Source: Methanococcoides orientis (GTDB taxonomy: Archaea > Halobacteriota > Methanosarcinia > Methanosarcinales > Methanosarcinaceae). Taken from it: DNA of 64,000 bases. Below the pieces are notes generated by a model. It did not search any database. It saw only the letters and a list, made by a program, of their open reading frames with translations, and had not been told where the DNA came from. Location of the stretch: assembly GCF_021184045.1 (NCBI RefSeq), contig NZ_CP073710.1:372001-436000 (forward strand). Direction: 5' to 3'. Of this stretch, positions 1-8,151 are shown in pieces. Made by a program: the position numbers and the translations under genes. Positions within the stretch are counted from its first letter, which is position 1. The number at the start of each line of letters is the position of its first letter.

Positions 1-248
1 GAAGATCAGGTGATATGGATCATCTGGCGGCTGCTATTGAAATGATCGAACGTGAATCTCATATATCCGGTTTGACGGATAAAGTGGGCAGGTTCCTGAG
101 AAATGAACCGGAAACGGTTGCGGAGTCGGATGCGGATGAGCTGATAGAGGAAGAAAGGTCAACTCTGCCCGCAAAAGAAGACAACGTTACAGAAGAAACC
201 TGTCGTAAGGTCGATGCCCTTCTTGATGATGAAGTGGATGAGGCATGA
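1..248 (+). CDS. rrp4: Exosome RNA-binding subunit Rrp4, C-terminal part (5' end outside window)
   Basis: The reading frame is open from the left edge (first full codon at base 3), so this is the end of a longer gene. The visible residues contain the end of a KH domain (IERESHISGLTD, then VGRFL), which is typical of archaeal Rrp4, followed by an acidic tail of about 45 residues. Rrp4 forms part of the RNA-binding cap of the archaeal exosome. The position directly before rrp41 and rrp42 matches the conserved archaeal exosome operon. The identification rests on a short fragment plus this context. Confidence 0.85.
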   Translation, partial: RSGDMDHLAAAIEMIERESHISGLTDKVGRFLRNEPETVAESDADELIEEERSTLPAKEDNVTEETCRKVDALLDDEVDEA

Positions 249-298
249 AAAAGACCTGCTGAACTATGGGAGAAAAGAGATGAAATTGGAGATTGAAT

Positions 299-1327
299 AT
301 GAGTGATAAACCGGAAAAATTTATTGATGAAAACGGGATTCGCCTTGACGGTAGGCGTGTTGATGAGATCCGCCCTATGACTGTTGAGATGGGCGTACTC
401 TCAAGGGCAGATGGTTCATGTTATCTTGAATGGGGTAATAACAAGGTTCTTGCTGCAGTTTATGGCCCGAGGGAACTTCACCCACGAAGGCTTCAGCGTC
501 CAGGTGAGGCGCTTGTAAGATACAGGTACAATATGGCAGCATTCTCTGTTGAGGACCGCATACGTCCTGGTCCAAGCAGGAGGAGCACCGAGATATCCAA
601 AGTAAGTGGAGAGGCATTCGAACCTGTTGTTATGAAACAGTTTTATCCATCAGCTGTTATTGATGTGTTCGCAGAGGTCCTTCAGGCTGATGCCGGAACA
701 AGAACAGCTGCGATCAATGCTGCAACACTTGCATTGGTGGATGCCGGTATTCCTATGAAGGGTCTGGTGGCTGCCTGTGCTGTCGGTAAGGTGGATGGTC
801 AGCTTGTGATCGATCTTAACAAACCTGAGGACAACTATGGTGACGCTGATCTGCCTATTGCAATGACCGAAGATGGTGAGATAACTCTCTTGCAGATGGA
901 CGGAAACCTGACCGTTGAGGAGATCAACAAGGGTGTCGAGATGGTCAAGGCAGGCTGTGAGCAGATATTTGCAATACAGAAAGCTGCTCTTCTTGAAAAG
1001 TTCGGAACTGTTGATGAGGAAGAGGTCCTTGAAGACGCTGAGCTTCAGGCTGAGCTATCCTCCGAGGAAGATGTCTCTGAAGCTGTTGAAGAAGTAGAAG
1101 AGCTTGTAGAAGAGGCTGCTGCAGAGGAAACCGAAGCCCAGGAAGAGGAAGAGGTCGAAGAAGCTGAAACCATGTTCGAAGAAGACGTCGCTGAATTTGA
1201 AGAGGACGAGGAAGAGAACGGGGAAGAGCTCGAAGTAGTAGTGGCAGAAGTAAGTGAAGAAGAAATCACTTCAGAGTCAGAGGACATTGAGTCCAATGAG
1301 GAAGAGGGTGACAAATATGAGCAATGA
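299..1327 (+). CDS. rrp41: Exosome complex exonuclease subunit Rrp41
   Basis: Catalytic RNase PH-fold subunit of the archaeal exosome, giving phosphate-dependent 3'-5' RNA decay and tailing. Visible family signatures are GIRLDGRR near the N-terminus, the RPGPSRRS segment that contacts RNA and phosphate, and the acidic active-site stretch GDADLPIAM. ATG at 299 is preferred over the in-frame TTG at 293 because GGAGA at 288-292 lies 6 bases upstream; the product is then 342 residues. The core ends near residue 240. About 100 further residues are extremely rich in Glu, as is known for some Methanosarcina Rrp41 proteins. The gene overlaps rrp42 by 11 bases, which suggests coupled translation. Confidence 0.95.
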   Translation: MSDKPEKFIDENGIRLDGRRVDEIRPMTVEMGVLSRADGSCYLEWGNNKVLAAVYGPRELHPRRLQRPGEALVRYRYNMAAFSVEDRIRPGPSRRSTEISKVSGEAFEPVVMKQFYPSAVIDVFAEVLQADAGTRTAAINAATLALVDAGIPMKGLVAACAVGKVDGQLVIDLNKPEDNYGDADLPIAMTEDGEITLLQMDGNLTVEEINKGVEMVKAGCEQIFAIQKAALLEKFGTVDEEEVLEDAELQAELSSEEDVSEAVEEVEELVEEAAAEETEAQEEEEVEEAETMFEEDVAEFEEDEEENGEELEVVVAEVSEEEITSESEDIESNEEEGDKYEQ

Positions 1328-2099
1328 AGCTGTATCAAGGCTGAAAAAAGATTTTATATTCAATCTGGCTCTCAAGGGTCAGCGTGAGGACGATCGTGCA
1401 TTCGATGAGATGCGTGACATCAAACTTGAGACCAATGTTATAGACAAGGCAGAAGGTTCTGCAAAGGTCTGCTACGGCGATACTCAGGTTATTGTGGGTG
1501 TAAAGCTTCAGGTCGGTACACCTTTCCCGGATTCTGCTGATAAAGGTGTCATAATCACCAGTATGGAATTGAACCCGATCGCTTCACCAGACTTCGAGGC
1601 AGGCCCCCCAAGGCCCAAAGCTATTGAAATGGCACGCGTGGTCGACCGTGGTATCCGTGAATCAGGCGCAATTGATTTAAACAAGTTGTGTATTACGGAA
1701 GGAGAAGAGGTCTGGATGGTCTTTATAGACGTCCATGTCTTAAACGACTGCGGAAACCTGCTGGATGCAGCATCACTTGGTGCAATTGCAGCTCTCATGA
1801 CAGCAACGATCCCGGCAGAACGCGAAGGCCGTGGAGAGGATACGAAGATGCCTATTCGTGAGATGCCTGTATCACTTACCTTCGTTAATGTTGGTGGTGA
1901 ATATTTCATCGATGCAAGCAACAACGAGGAGTCGATCTGTGATACAAAGGTCACTATCGTTTCCAACCAGGATGGTTCGATCTGTGCAATGCAGAAGAGC
2001 GGCGCAGGCTCACTTTCAGAGGCAAAGTTCCTGGAAGCTGTTGAAAAATCACGCGAAATAGGCGCTAAGATAAGGGAGGAATACCTCCTTAACATATGA
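1317..2099 (+). CDS. rrp42: Exosome complex subunit Rrp42
   Basis: Second RNase PH-fold subunit of the archaeal exosome ring, non-catalytic but needed to build the active site with Rrp41. At 260 residues it has normal family length, with LQVGTPFPD and LNPIASPDFEAGPP as recognisable segments. ATG at 1317 lies inside the end of rrp41; the frame extends further upstream but there it overlaps the acidic tail of rrp41 and is not family-like. Part of the exosome superoperon; L37Ae follows after 93 bases. Confidence 0.95.
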   Translation: MSNEAVSRLKKDFIFNLALKGQREDDRAFDEMRDIKLETNVIDKAEGSAKVCYGDTQVIVGVKLQVGTPFPDSADKGVIITSMELNPIASPDFEAGPPRPKAIEMARVVDRGIRESGAIDLNKLCITEGEEVWMVFIDVHVLNDCGNLLDAASLGAIAALMTATIPAEREGRGEDTKMPIREMPVSLTFVNVGGEYFIDASNNEESICDTKVTIVSNQDGSICAMQKSGAGSLSEAKFLEAVEKSREIGAKIREEYLLNI

Positions 2100-2192
2100 G
2101 TTTGATCGATGCTCATCGTAGCAGTTCATGACGATTTATCCGATCATTATAAGCTCTATTATTAAGGAATCCATATCAAGGAGACGATTATA

Positions 2193-2480
2193 ATGGCAAA
2201 AAAATACTCAAGGAAAGGACGTGTGTCCCGATCTGCAGGAAGATTCGGCACACGCTATGGAAGAAGAGACCGTAAGTTGGTTGCGGATCTTGAAGAAAAG
2301 ATGCACATGCCACACAAGTGTGCAAACTGTGCACGCCTGACTGTAAAGAGAGTTGGGACCGGCATCTGGAAATGTAAAAAGTGTGGATATACCTTTGCAG
2401 GTGGCACATACCTTCCAACTACTACAGTAGGTAGTACTGTAATGAGGTCTGTTAAGAAAGCCACTGAACAGGTTGAGTAA
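2193..2480 (+). CDS. rpl37ae: Ribosomal protein L37Ae (eL43)
   Basis: A 95-residue basic protein of the large ribosomal subunit with a C4 zinc ribbon: CANC near residue 43 and CKKC near residue 61. The N-terminal segment rich in Lys, Arg and Gly is typical of the family. AAGGAGA lies about 9 bases before the ATG. It occupies its usual position between the exosome genes and rpoP. Confidence 0.96.
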   Translation: MAKKYSRKGRVSRSAGRFGTRYGRRDRKLVADLEEKMHMPHKCANCARLTVKRVGTGIWKCKKCGYTFAGGTYLPTTTVGSTVMRSVKKATEQVE

Positions 2481-2484
2481 TCAT

Positions 2485-2625
2485 ATGGACTACAAGTGCA
2501 CTCGATGCAAGCGCCCGGTCGAGATCGACTACGAGTATACAGGCATCCGCTGTCCTTATTGTGGACACAGGATCCTTGTAAAGGAAAGGCCGCAGGCATC
2601 GATCAAAACAGTCAAAGCCGAGTAA
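2485..2625 (+). CDS. rpoP: RNA polymerase subunit P (Rpb12 homologue)
   Basis: A 46-residue zinc-ribbon protein starting [12 protein letters not shown], with the second Cys pair in CPYCGHRI and a basic C-terminus. It is the smallest subunit of archaeal RNA polymerase, equivalent to eukaryotic Rpb12. ATG is 4 bases after the L37Ae stop, so the two are probably translated together. Confidence 0.95.
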   Translation: MDYKCTRCKRPVEIDYEYTGIRCPYCGHRILVKERPQASIKTVKAE

Positions 2626-2631
2626 GAAGTC

Positions 2632-3099
2632 ATGTTGATAACTTCTTCTCGCAAACCTTCTGCCAATACTCGCACTTTGTGTAAGTATTTGGCATCATTT
2701 TTTAATTGTGCATATTTGACCCGGGGGAAAATGGGTCTTGCTGATGTTATATCATGTTCCGACGATAGTAATGTATTAGTCGTTGGTGATTATCATGGAA
2801 GTCCCGGAAGCCTCATGTTCTACGATGAAGATGGAGTAGAGCTTTTATCCATTCGTTTGAGCATTTTCTATCCCGATGGATACAAATTTTCTAATCTAAA
2901 ATCCATGGAACCTGTTCTAATGGGGGATAGTGAACTTGGAAATATGCTGTCATTTTACTTTGACATTCCTCAGTATGAATGTGATGGAATGGCCAAATGC
3001 ATCCGTGTGGAAGAAGACAGGATGGAGTTTTTTTATTCAGGCAGTTTACTATTCAGACTCAACGTAAAGAGCTACAGGGTACCGGAGGTAGCTGATTGA
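2632..3099 (+). CDS. Brix-domain ribosome biogenesis protein (Imp4-like)
   Basis: A 155-residue protein beginning MLITSSRKPSANTRTLCKYL, which is the typical start of the archaeal Brix family (single-domain relatives of eukaryotic Imp4 and Rpf proteins). These are thought to act in pre-rRNA processing or ribosome assembly. ATG is 6 bases after rpoP, and its stop overlaps the TTG of the next gene, so it belongs to the same operon. The C-terminal half is more divergent. Confidence 0.85.
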   Translation: MLITSSRKPSANTRTLCKYLASFFNCAYLTRGKMGLADVISCSDDSNVLVVGDYHGSPGSLMFYDEDGVELLSIRLSIFYPDGYKFSNLKSMEPVLMGDSELGNMLSFYFDIPQYECDGMAKCIRVEEDRMEFFYSGSLLFRLNVKSYRVPEVAD

Positions 3100-3350
3100 A
3101 GCTATTTTCGGAATCTGTTATAATGATGGATGATGCCGAAGCTGTCTACAGGTCTATTCTGCCTGAGCTTGAGACCACTGTAACTGACAGGTCTTCTGTC
3201 AATGTAGAGGTCAGGAATTCTTCTCTTGTGATGCACGTAAGTGCTGATGATATAATTTCCATGCGTTCCACATTGAATACATGGCTCCGTCTTGTACAGA
3301 TCGCACATGATGTCTGTGTGGTCGGCAAGAATGCCTGTAAAGGTATATGA
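3096..3350 (+). CDS. pcc1: KEOPS complex subunit Pcc1
   Basis: An 84-residue protein of the Pcc1 family, the dimerising subunit of the KEOPS complex that makes the t6A modification at tRNA position 37. Visible features are an alternating beta pattern in the middle (VNVEVRNSSLVMHVSADD) and the helix RSTLNTWLRLVQIAHDV. The start is TTG at 3096, overlapping the Brix stop codon (TTGA), with a strong GGAGGT at 3084-3089 six bases before it. Confidence 0.85.
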   Translation: MKLFSESVIMMDDAEAVYRSILPELETTVTDRSSVNVEVRNSSLVMHVSADDIISMRSTLNTWLRLVQIAHDVCVVGKNACKGI

Positions 3351-3434
3351 GATGCCTGCTTTTTGTTTTACCTTGTTTCATGATAGAAACATTAAAATCA
3401 TTTCAGGTTTATTGACTGGTCAGGTGAAACCAAA

Positions 3435-3788
3435 ATGAGTTCAGAAATACCCCCACAAGTACAGAACCAGCTTGCACAATTGCAGCAGGTTCAGCAGCAG
3501 GCGCAGTCTCTTGCAATGCAGAAGAACCAGATGGCTTCTATGCAGAAAGAGTCCGAAATGGCGCTTGAGGAGCTTGAAAAGCTTTCAGATGATGCTGTTG
3601 TTTACAGGGCTGTAGGAGACCTTCAGATCCAGTCCACCAAGGAAGAGACTGTAACAAAGCTCAAAGAGAGACTTGATACACTTTCATTGAGACTTCAGTC
3701 ACTATCCCGTCAGGAAGAGCGCATCTCAAAGCGTTTTACCCAGCTCCAGGAACAACTTCAGCAGGCAATGGGTACGCAGGGACAGTAA
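3435..3788 (+). CDS. pfdB: Prefoldin beta subunit
   Basis: A 117-residue protein made of two long coiled coils separated by a short beta hairpin (DDAVVYRAVGDLQIQSTKEE), the architecture of prefoldin beta. It forms a hexameric co-chaperone with prefoldin alpha and passes unfolded proteins to the thermosome. The Gln-rich N-terminal helix is typical. The 84-base gap before it carries a weak SD, TCAGGTGAAA, so it may also have its own promoter. Confidence 0.93.
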   Translation: MSSEIPPQVQNQLAQLQQVQQQAQSLAMQKNQMASMQKESEMALEELEKLSDDAVVYRAVGDLQIQSTKEETVTKLKERLDTLSLRLQSLSRQEERISKRFTQLQEQLQQAMGTQGQ

Positions 3789-3853
3789 TCCTTGTAACCC
3801 ACCGATTATCTTTTCAAAGAATCGATGTTCTTTGGGAAAGATGAGAGGTAGAA

Positions 3854-4819
3854 ATGCAGGTTGATGAAGTTGGCTTTTACAATCGACTTCTGGATTATCA
3901 CAACATCTTATATCTATGCCATCGCAATGCCGATCCCGATGCTATAAGTAGTGCATTTGCACTCTCTGAAGCAATAGGGGGGACCGTAGGTCTGGTAGAT
4001 GGTAGCAACAGAGTTGCATCCCTTCTTGTTGATAAGCTGGATATCGATGTAGTAGAAAGTCCAAATCCAGAAGATTATGATCTGGTAGTGGTAGTAGATA
4101 CATCTACCAGCGCACAGCTTAATGATATCAAACTTTCTAATTACTGCGTGATAGATCATCATGCAACTACTGCACTTACAGAAAATGCTGCTTTTTACCT
4201 TCACCGCAATGCAACATCTGTGGCGGAGATCGTCTACGATGTACTAAACTGCATGGGTGCTCCCATCATGCATCGACTGGCATTGGGCCTGATGGCAGGG
4301 ATCGTTACGGATACCGGTCATTTCAAGCATGCTACAAGCAAGACCTTCAAGACATTTGGTGAGATAATCGAGTCAAGTGGTGTGGAGTATGCGGAAGTGC
4401 TTGACCTTATGGCTTCAACTCCTCAGGATGTCTCAATGAGGATCGCAATGCTCAAGTCTGCTTCACGTGCAAGTATAGAACGTATCAATGACTGGCTTGT
4501 GGTGACGTCCAATGTGAGTTCCTTTGGCGGCTCTGCATCATCCATGCTGATCAACATTGGCGGAGATGTTGCTTTTGTTGGCACTGCCCGTGGCGATAGC
4601 ATCAGGGTTAGCGGTCGTGCAAAACGTGATGCTGTAAATGCAGGGGTAAATCTTGGAAAGATCATGGAAGAGATCAGCGGTCACTATGAAGGTACCGGTG
4701 GAGGCCATGCAGGTGCAGCAGGCATCGATGTCATTGCCGATATGGACACTGTTCTTTTCGAATGTGTCGAGTCGGTTAGAGAAATTTTGAAGGATAAGAA
4801 AAACCCGTTGAGTTTATAA
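3854..4819 (+). CDS. DHH/DHHA1 family phosphoesterase
   Basis: A 321-residue metal-dependent phosphoesterase of the RecJ/NrnA superfamily. Motifs in order are CHRNADPDAISSA (motif I), VVDTS (II), VIDHHAT (III, the DHH signature), GIVTDTGHF (IV), and the C-terminal DHHA1 glycine motif GTGGGHAGAAG. Such proteins degrade oligoribonucleotides, short DNA or nucleotide phosphates; which one cannot be read from sequence. It ends the exosome-prefoldin superoperon, which makes a role in RNA turnover plausible. Confidence 0.9.
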   Translation: MQVDEVGFYNRLLDYHNILYLCHRNADPDAISSAFALSEAIGGTVGLVDGSNRVASLLVDKLDIDVVESPNPEDYDLVVVVDTSTSAQLNDIKLSNYCVIDHHATTALTENAAFYLHRNATSVAEIVYDVLNCMGAPIMHRLALGLMAGIVTDTGHFKHATSKTFKTFGEIIESSGVEYAEVLDLMASTPQDVSMRIAMLKSASRASIERINDWLVVTSNVSSFGGSASSMLINIGGDVAFVGTARGDSIRVSGRAKRDAVNAGVNLGKIMEEISGHYEGTGGGHAGAAGIDVIADMDTVLFECVESVREILKDKKNPLSL

Positions 4820-4869
4820 GTGGTTATGACGAATCCTCATCAATATTAATCAACAATAGCGTGATAAAT

Positions 4870-6174
4870 ATGATAGAATACTGGAATCCACAGATCGAGA
4901 GAATGCCTGTCGATGAGTTAAAAAAAGTACAGGAACAGAAGTTGTGCCAGCTCGTAAAATATGTTTATGAGCATTCTCCTTTTTACAAAAAGAGATTCGA
5001 TGATGCGGGTGTAAAACCTGAGGACATAAAGACACTGGATGATGTTACAAAGCTACCATTCACATTCAAGAAAGACCTGAGGGATACCTATCCGACAGGT
5101 ATGTTCTGCGTTCCTAACAACAAGCTTGTACGTTTCCATGTTTCATCAGGAACCACCGGTAAGCCTACTGTGGTCGGTTACACTGATAATGACATTAAAG
5201 CATGGTCAACTTCCCTTGCACGTGCCTTGACATCCATTGGCGTAGGAAGGGATGATGTCATGCAGATCGGTTATGGCTATGGTCTTTTCACAGGTGGCCT
5301 TGGTATGCACTATGGTGCAGAGGAAGCCGGATGTACTGTTCTTCCGACAAGCTCCGGAAATACTGACAGGCAGATCGAACTTATGCAGGATCTTGGGTCC
5401 ACTGTCATTGCATGCACTCCTTCATACCTTTTGTTCATGATCGAAGCTGCAAGGGATGCCGGCATCAGCTTCCAGGATGATACAAAGCTTCGTGTGGGTG
5501 TACTGGGTGCTGAGCCATGGTCTGAAGAGATGCGCAAGAGGATCGAGGATTCCACAGGCATCAAGGCCTATGATATATTCGGAACATCCGAACTTAGTGG
5601 TCCTCTTTTCACTGAATGTCAGTCTCAGAATGGTATCCACATATGGGCAGACCAGTTCCTTGTCGAGGTCATAAACCCTGATACCGGTGAACCTGTGGCA
5701 AATGGTGAACGCGGTGAGCTTGTGATCACAACACTTGTGAAGGAAGCATTGCCCCTTATCAGGTACAGGATAGGTGACATAACCGTTCTGAACTGGGATG
5801 AATGTGAATGTGGTCGTACACATCCACGTATCATGCGTGTACTGGGTCGTGCTGACGACATGCTTATCGTTCGTGGCATCAATGTCTTCCCGGGACAGGT
5901 TGAATCTGTTCTGATGGACATCCCTGAGGTTGGCGAACACTTCATGATCATCGTTGACCGGGTCAATGAGCTGGATATCATGAAAGTGCAGATCGAAATG
6001 AATGACGCTGCTTTCAGCGATAAGGTCACTGATATCATAGACCTTGAAAAGAAGGTAGGTGCAGCTCTTAAGGGCGTGCTGAACCTTGCTGTCAAAGTGG
6101 AACTTGTCGAGCATGGGTCATTGCCACGTTCAATGGGCAAGGCAAAGAAAGTTATCGATAACAGAAAGATATAA
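4870..6174 (+). CDS. Phenylacetate-CoA ligase family enzyme (PaaK/F390 synthetase-like)
   Basis: A 434-residue adenylate-forming enzyme with the ATP loop SSGTTGKPT, IFGTSELSGP, YRIGDITV and RGINVFPGQVE. These motifs are diagnostic for the PaaK branch rather than general acyl-CoA synthetases. The family makes aryl-CoA thioesters; methanogen relatives were also called coenzyme F390 synthetases. GTGATAAAT lies immediately upstream, so the ATG at 4870 is preferred over the GTG at 4861. It pairs with an ACT protein, as in many archaea, which suggests regulation by an amino or aryl acid. The substrate is unknown. Confidence 0.9.
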   Translation: MIEYWNPQIERMPVDELKKVQEQKLCQLVKYVYEHSPFYKKRFDDAGVKPEDIKTLDDVTKLPFTFKKDLRDTYPTGMFCVPNNKLVRFHVSSGTTGKPTVVGYTDNDIKAWSTSLARALTSIGVGRDDVMQIGYGYGLFTGGLGMHYGAEEAGCTVLPTSSGNTDRQIELMQDLGSTVIACTPSYLLFMIEAARDAGISFQDDTKLRVGVLGAEPWSEEMRKRIEDSTGIKAYDIFGTSELSGPLFTECQSQNGIHIWADQFLVEVINPDTGEPVANGERGELVITTLVKEALPLIRYRIGDITVLNWDECECGRTHPRIMRVLGRADDMLIVRGINVFPGQVESVLMDIPEVGEHFMIIVDRVNELDIMKVQIEMNDAAFSDKVTDIIDLEKKVGAALKGVLNLAVKVELVEHGSLPRSMGKAKKVIDNRKI

Positions 6175-6219
6175 AAGTTTAGAAGGAGTCATTCTAATAT
6201 AACTTAAGGGGTTGATCTC

Positions 6220-6657
6220 ATGGAAGAGAAAATGATCAAACAGATCTCATTATTTGCAGAGAACAAGCCGGGAAGGCTTGCAAACATTGCTGAGAAGTTT
6301 AAGGAATCCGGCATTAATATTCGCGCTTTTACTATTGCCGAAGCCGGGGACTTTGGGATAATCAGGATGGTTGTAGATAATCCCGATTCAGCTCATAAAG
6401 TGCTCCATGATGCAGGATTCACTGTATCCGAGACAAATGTTCTTGGTGTTGAGATGGAGGATGTACCCGGGCAGCTCGCCATGATCGCAGATGTTCTCAG
6501 TGAAAAGGACATCAACATCGATTATGCTTATGCCTTTGTCACAAAGACCGAAAAAGCATTCCTTATCATACGCGTAAATGATATCAGGGGTGCTGTCAAG
6601 GCTCTTGATGACGCAAACGTCCGTCTGCTCGATATGAGCGACGTGCATGATATTTAA
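6220..6657 (+). CDS. Tandem ACT-domain protein
   Basis: 145 residues made of two ACT domains (about 5-72 and 73-142), each with the beta-alpha-beta pattern and the glycine turn NKPGRLANIAEKF or DVPGQLAMIADVL. ACT domains bind amino acids and related acids. It has no catalytic domain. It lies 45 bases after the PaaK-type ligase gene and probably regulates it or senses its substrate. A strong hairpin terminator follows. Confidence 0.88.
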   Translation: MEEKMIKQISLFAENKPGRLANIAEKFKESGINIRAFTIAEAGDFGIIRMVVDNPDSAHKVLHDAGFTVSETNVLGVEMEDVPGQLAMIADVLSEKDINIDYAYAFVTKTEKAFLIIRVNDIRGAVKALDDANVRLLDMSDVHDI

Positions 6658-6667
6658 CTGGATTAAG

Positions 6668-6713
6668 GCACCGATCGGTGCATATCCCTTTTTTTTCTTT
6701 TTTTCTTTCAGTT
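6668..6713 (+). terminator. Hairpin and T-rich terminator after the ligase-ACT operon
   Basis: A perfect 14-base palindrome at 6668-6681 (GCACCGATCGGTGC; five-base stem around GATC) is followed within ten bases by a long T/C run. It closes the operon of the PaaK-type ligase and the ACT protein. Confidence 0.7.
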
Positions 6714-6750
6714 CACTTTAATTTACTTTTTTCCATCTATTTCTTTTTGA

Positions 6751-6780
6751 TTTATATATGTCAGTAATGTTTTTATATCA
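6751..6780 (+). promoter_or_regulatory. Two TATA-like boxes before the DUF2103-like gene
   Basis: TTTATATATG at 6751-6760 and TTTTTATATC near 6770-6779 lie 39 and 20 bases before the ATG at 6799. Use of the downstream box would give a nearly leaderless transcript; no SD is seen before the ATG. Confidence 0.5.
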
Positions 6781-6798
6781 GCTTTTCAAATTTCGTGC

Positions 6799-7146
6799 AT
6801 GGAAGATAATTCGATTAAAAATTGGGAAGCATCGTTAAAAGGGAAACTTCATGGTGCTCATTCCACCGTTATAGGTGAACGCCAGGGAAAAAAGATCCTC
6901 GGTATCATAAGCCAGCACGAAGAGGTAAAAAGCATCATTCCATCCGTTATAACTGTTAAAGGAAAGAGCTCACCTGGGGGGAATCTTGCTGCAAAGGTCC
7001 TGCGTCCTGATGAAAGGGGTAACCTGCGCATGCTTTTGTCTCACGGTACTTCCTCACAGGAAATTAGGATCGTTACGACAGTTGCTACTCACGATGAAGG
7101 TGAGCGTGTGATGGAAGAGCTTAACGCCCTGCTTTTTGATATCTAA
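6799..7146 (+). CDS. Conserved archaeal protein, DUF2103-like
   Basis: A 115-residue protein resembling archaeal DUF2103 proteins, which are described as putative metal binders, in segments such as HGAHSTVIGE, SIIPSVITVKGKSSPGG and RPDERGNLRMLLSHG. Conserved His residues could bind metal, but no classic zinc motif is present. It lies 18 bases before the marker-12 gene and is probably co-transcribed with it. The family name is from memory and not checked by search. Confidence 0.65.
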   Translation: MEDNSIKNWEASLKGKLHGAHSTVIGERQGKKILGIISQHEEVKSIIPSVITVKGKSSPGGNLAAKVLRPDERGNLRMLLSHGTSSQEIRIVTTVATHDEGERVMEELNALLFDI

Positions 7147-7164
7147 TATTTCAAGGTGTTACTC

Positions 7165-8142
7165 ATGTTCATCGGGGTTGATCACGGTACGAATGCAATG
7201 CGTTTTGCCGGGGTCGTTAAAGGCGATATAAAAACTTTTGAACTCCCGCGTTCAGAAGTAGCAAGTATGTCCGGATCGGAGATCCTTGATTCGTTCACTT
7301 CCAATCTGGGTGTTGATATTTCGGATATTGAACTTGCTGCTGTTACCTATTCTATGGGTGATGGCATCGCTGCCATTGAAGACCTTAATGATGTATCATC
7401 CCGTGGAGTGATCAGTATTGAGGGTGTCGGCAAAAAGACCGGTGCAGGTACTCGTGTTTTTGATGCTATCAAAGAGTCCGTCATACCTGCAGTGTTGATC
7501 CCTGGTATCCATTCTAAAAGCAACACTGACCCCCGTATGAACGTTTTTTCACACTCAACGAGCCCGGAAAAGATCGGGATCGCATACAATGCCTACTGTA
7601 CAGGCGTGGATGATTTTGTAGTTTCTGATATCAGTTCCAATACTGTGACCGTAGGTGTCTGCGGAGGAAAGCTTGTTGGTGCGATCGATGCCTGCATATT
7701 TGCTCCGGGAACTCAGCATGGTCCTCTTGACCTTGAAGCTATCAGGGATGTCGATGCAGGCAAATGCAGTGCAAATGATGCTTTCATGAATGCCGGCGTA
7801 TTGAGCCGTAGCCCCTATTCAAGTGTTAATGAGCTTCTAGAGGCTCTGAAGGGCAAAGAGGATGAGGCTGTACTTGCAATGGACCGTATTTCACTTTTTG
7901 CAGCCATGGAGATCGCTGCAATGCAGGTCCTGATGGAGGACCATGGGGCAAGAGGTAATGTTTTCCTTGCTGGTTCCATGGGTGAAGAGGATCATGTTGT
8001 AGGCCGTATAGGAAGGCATATAGGCGTTACACCTGCTGTACTTGGCAAATGGAGTGCTTCCATTGGCTGTGCAGAGATCGCCCGTGACATTGCCGGTGGT
8101 GCAGATCGCATACTTGGACTTGATGTCAATTTTAGCTTATAA
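7165..8142 (+). CDS. Methanogenesis marker protein 12 (ASKHA-fold kinase-like)
   Basis: A 325-residue protein beginning MFIGVDHGTNAMRFAG, an ASKHA-type phosphate-1 loop, with a second glycine loop near residue 170 (VGVCGGKLVGAID) and an adenosine-type motif NVFLAGSMGEE. It resembles methanogenesis marker 12, a protein restricted to methanogens and of unknown function. ATG at 7165 is chosen because AGGTG at 7154-7158 lies six bases before it; the GTG at 7156 is part of that SD. A sugar- or acid-kinase reaction is plausible but not shown. Confidence 0.8.
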   Translation: MFIGVDHGTNAMRFAGVVKGDIKTFELPRSEVASMSGSEILDSFTSNLGVDISDIELAAVTYSMGDGIAAIEDLNDVSSRGVISIEGVGKKTGAGTRVFDAIKESVIPAVLIPGIHSKSNTDPRMNVFSHSTSPEKIGIAYNAYCTGVDDFVVSDISSNTVTVGVCGGKLVGAIDACIFAPGTQHGPLDLEAIRDVDAGKCSANDAFMNAGVLSRSPYSSVNELLEALKGKEDEAVLAMDRISLFAAMEIAAMQVLMEDHGARGNVFLAGSMGEEDHVVGRIGRHIGVTPAVLGKWSASIGCAEIARDIAGGADRILGLDVNFSL

Positions 8143-8151
8143 TTTCGATCT

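Noticed and set aside
1045-1338. 97-codon minus-strand frame across the end of rrp41, very Ser-rich
   Set aside because: It is the mirror of the Glu-rich tail (GAA/GAG read as TTC/CTC/TCT), so the length reflects composition only.
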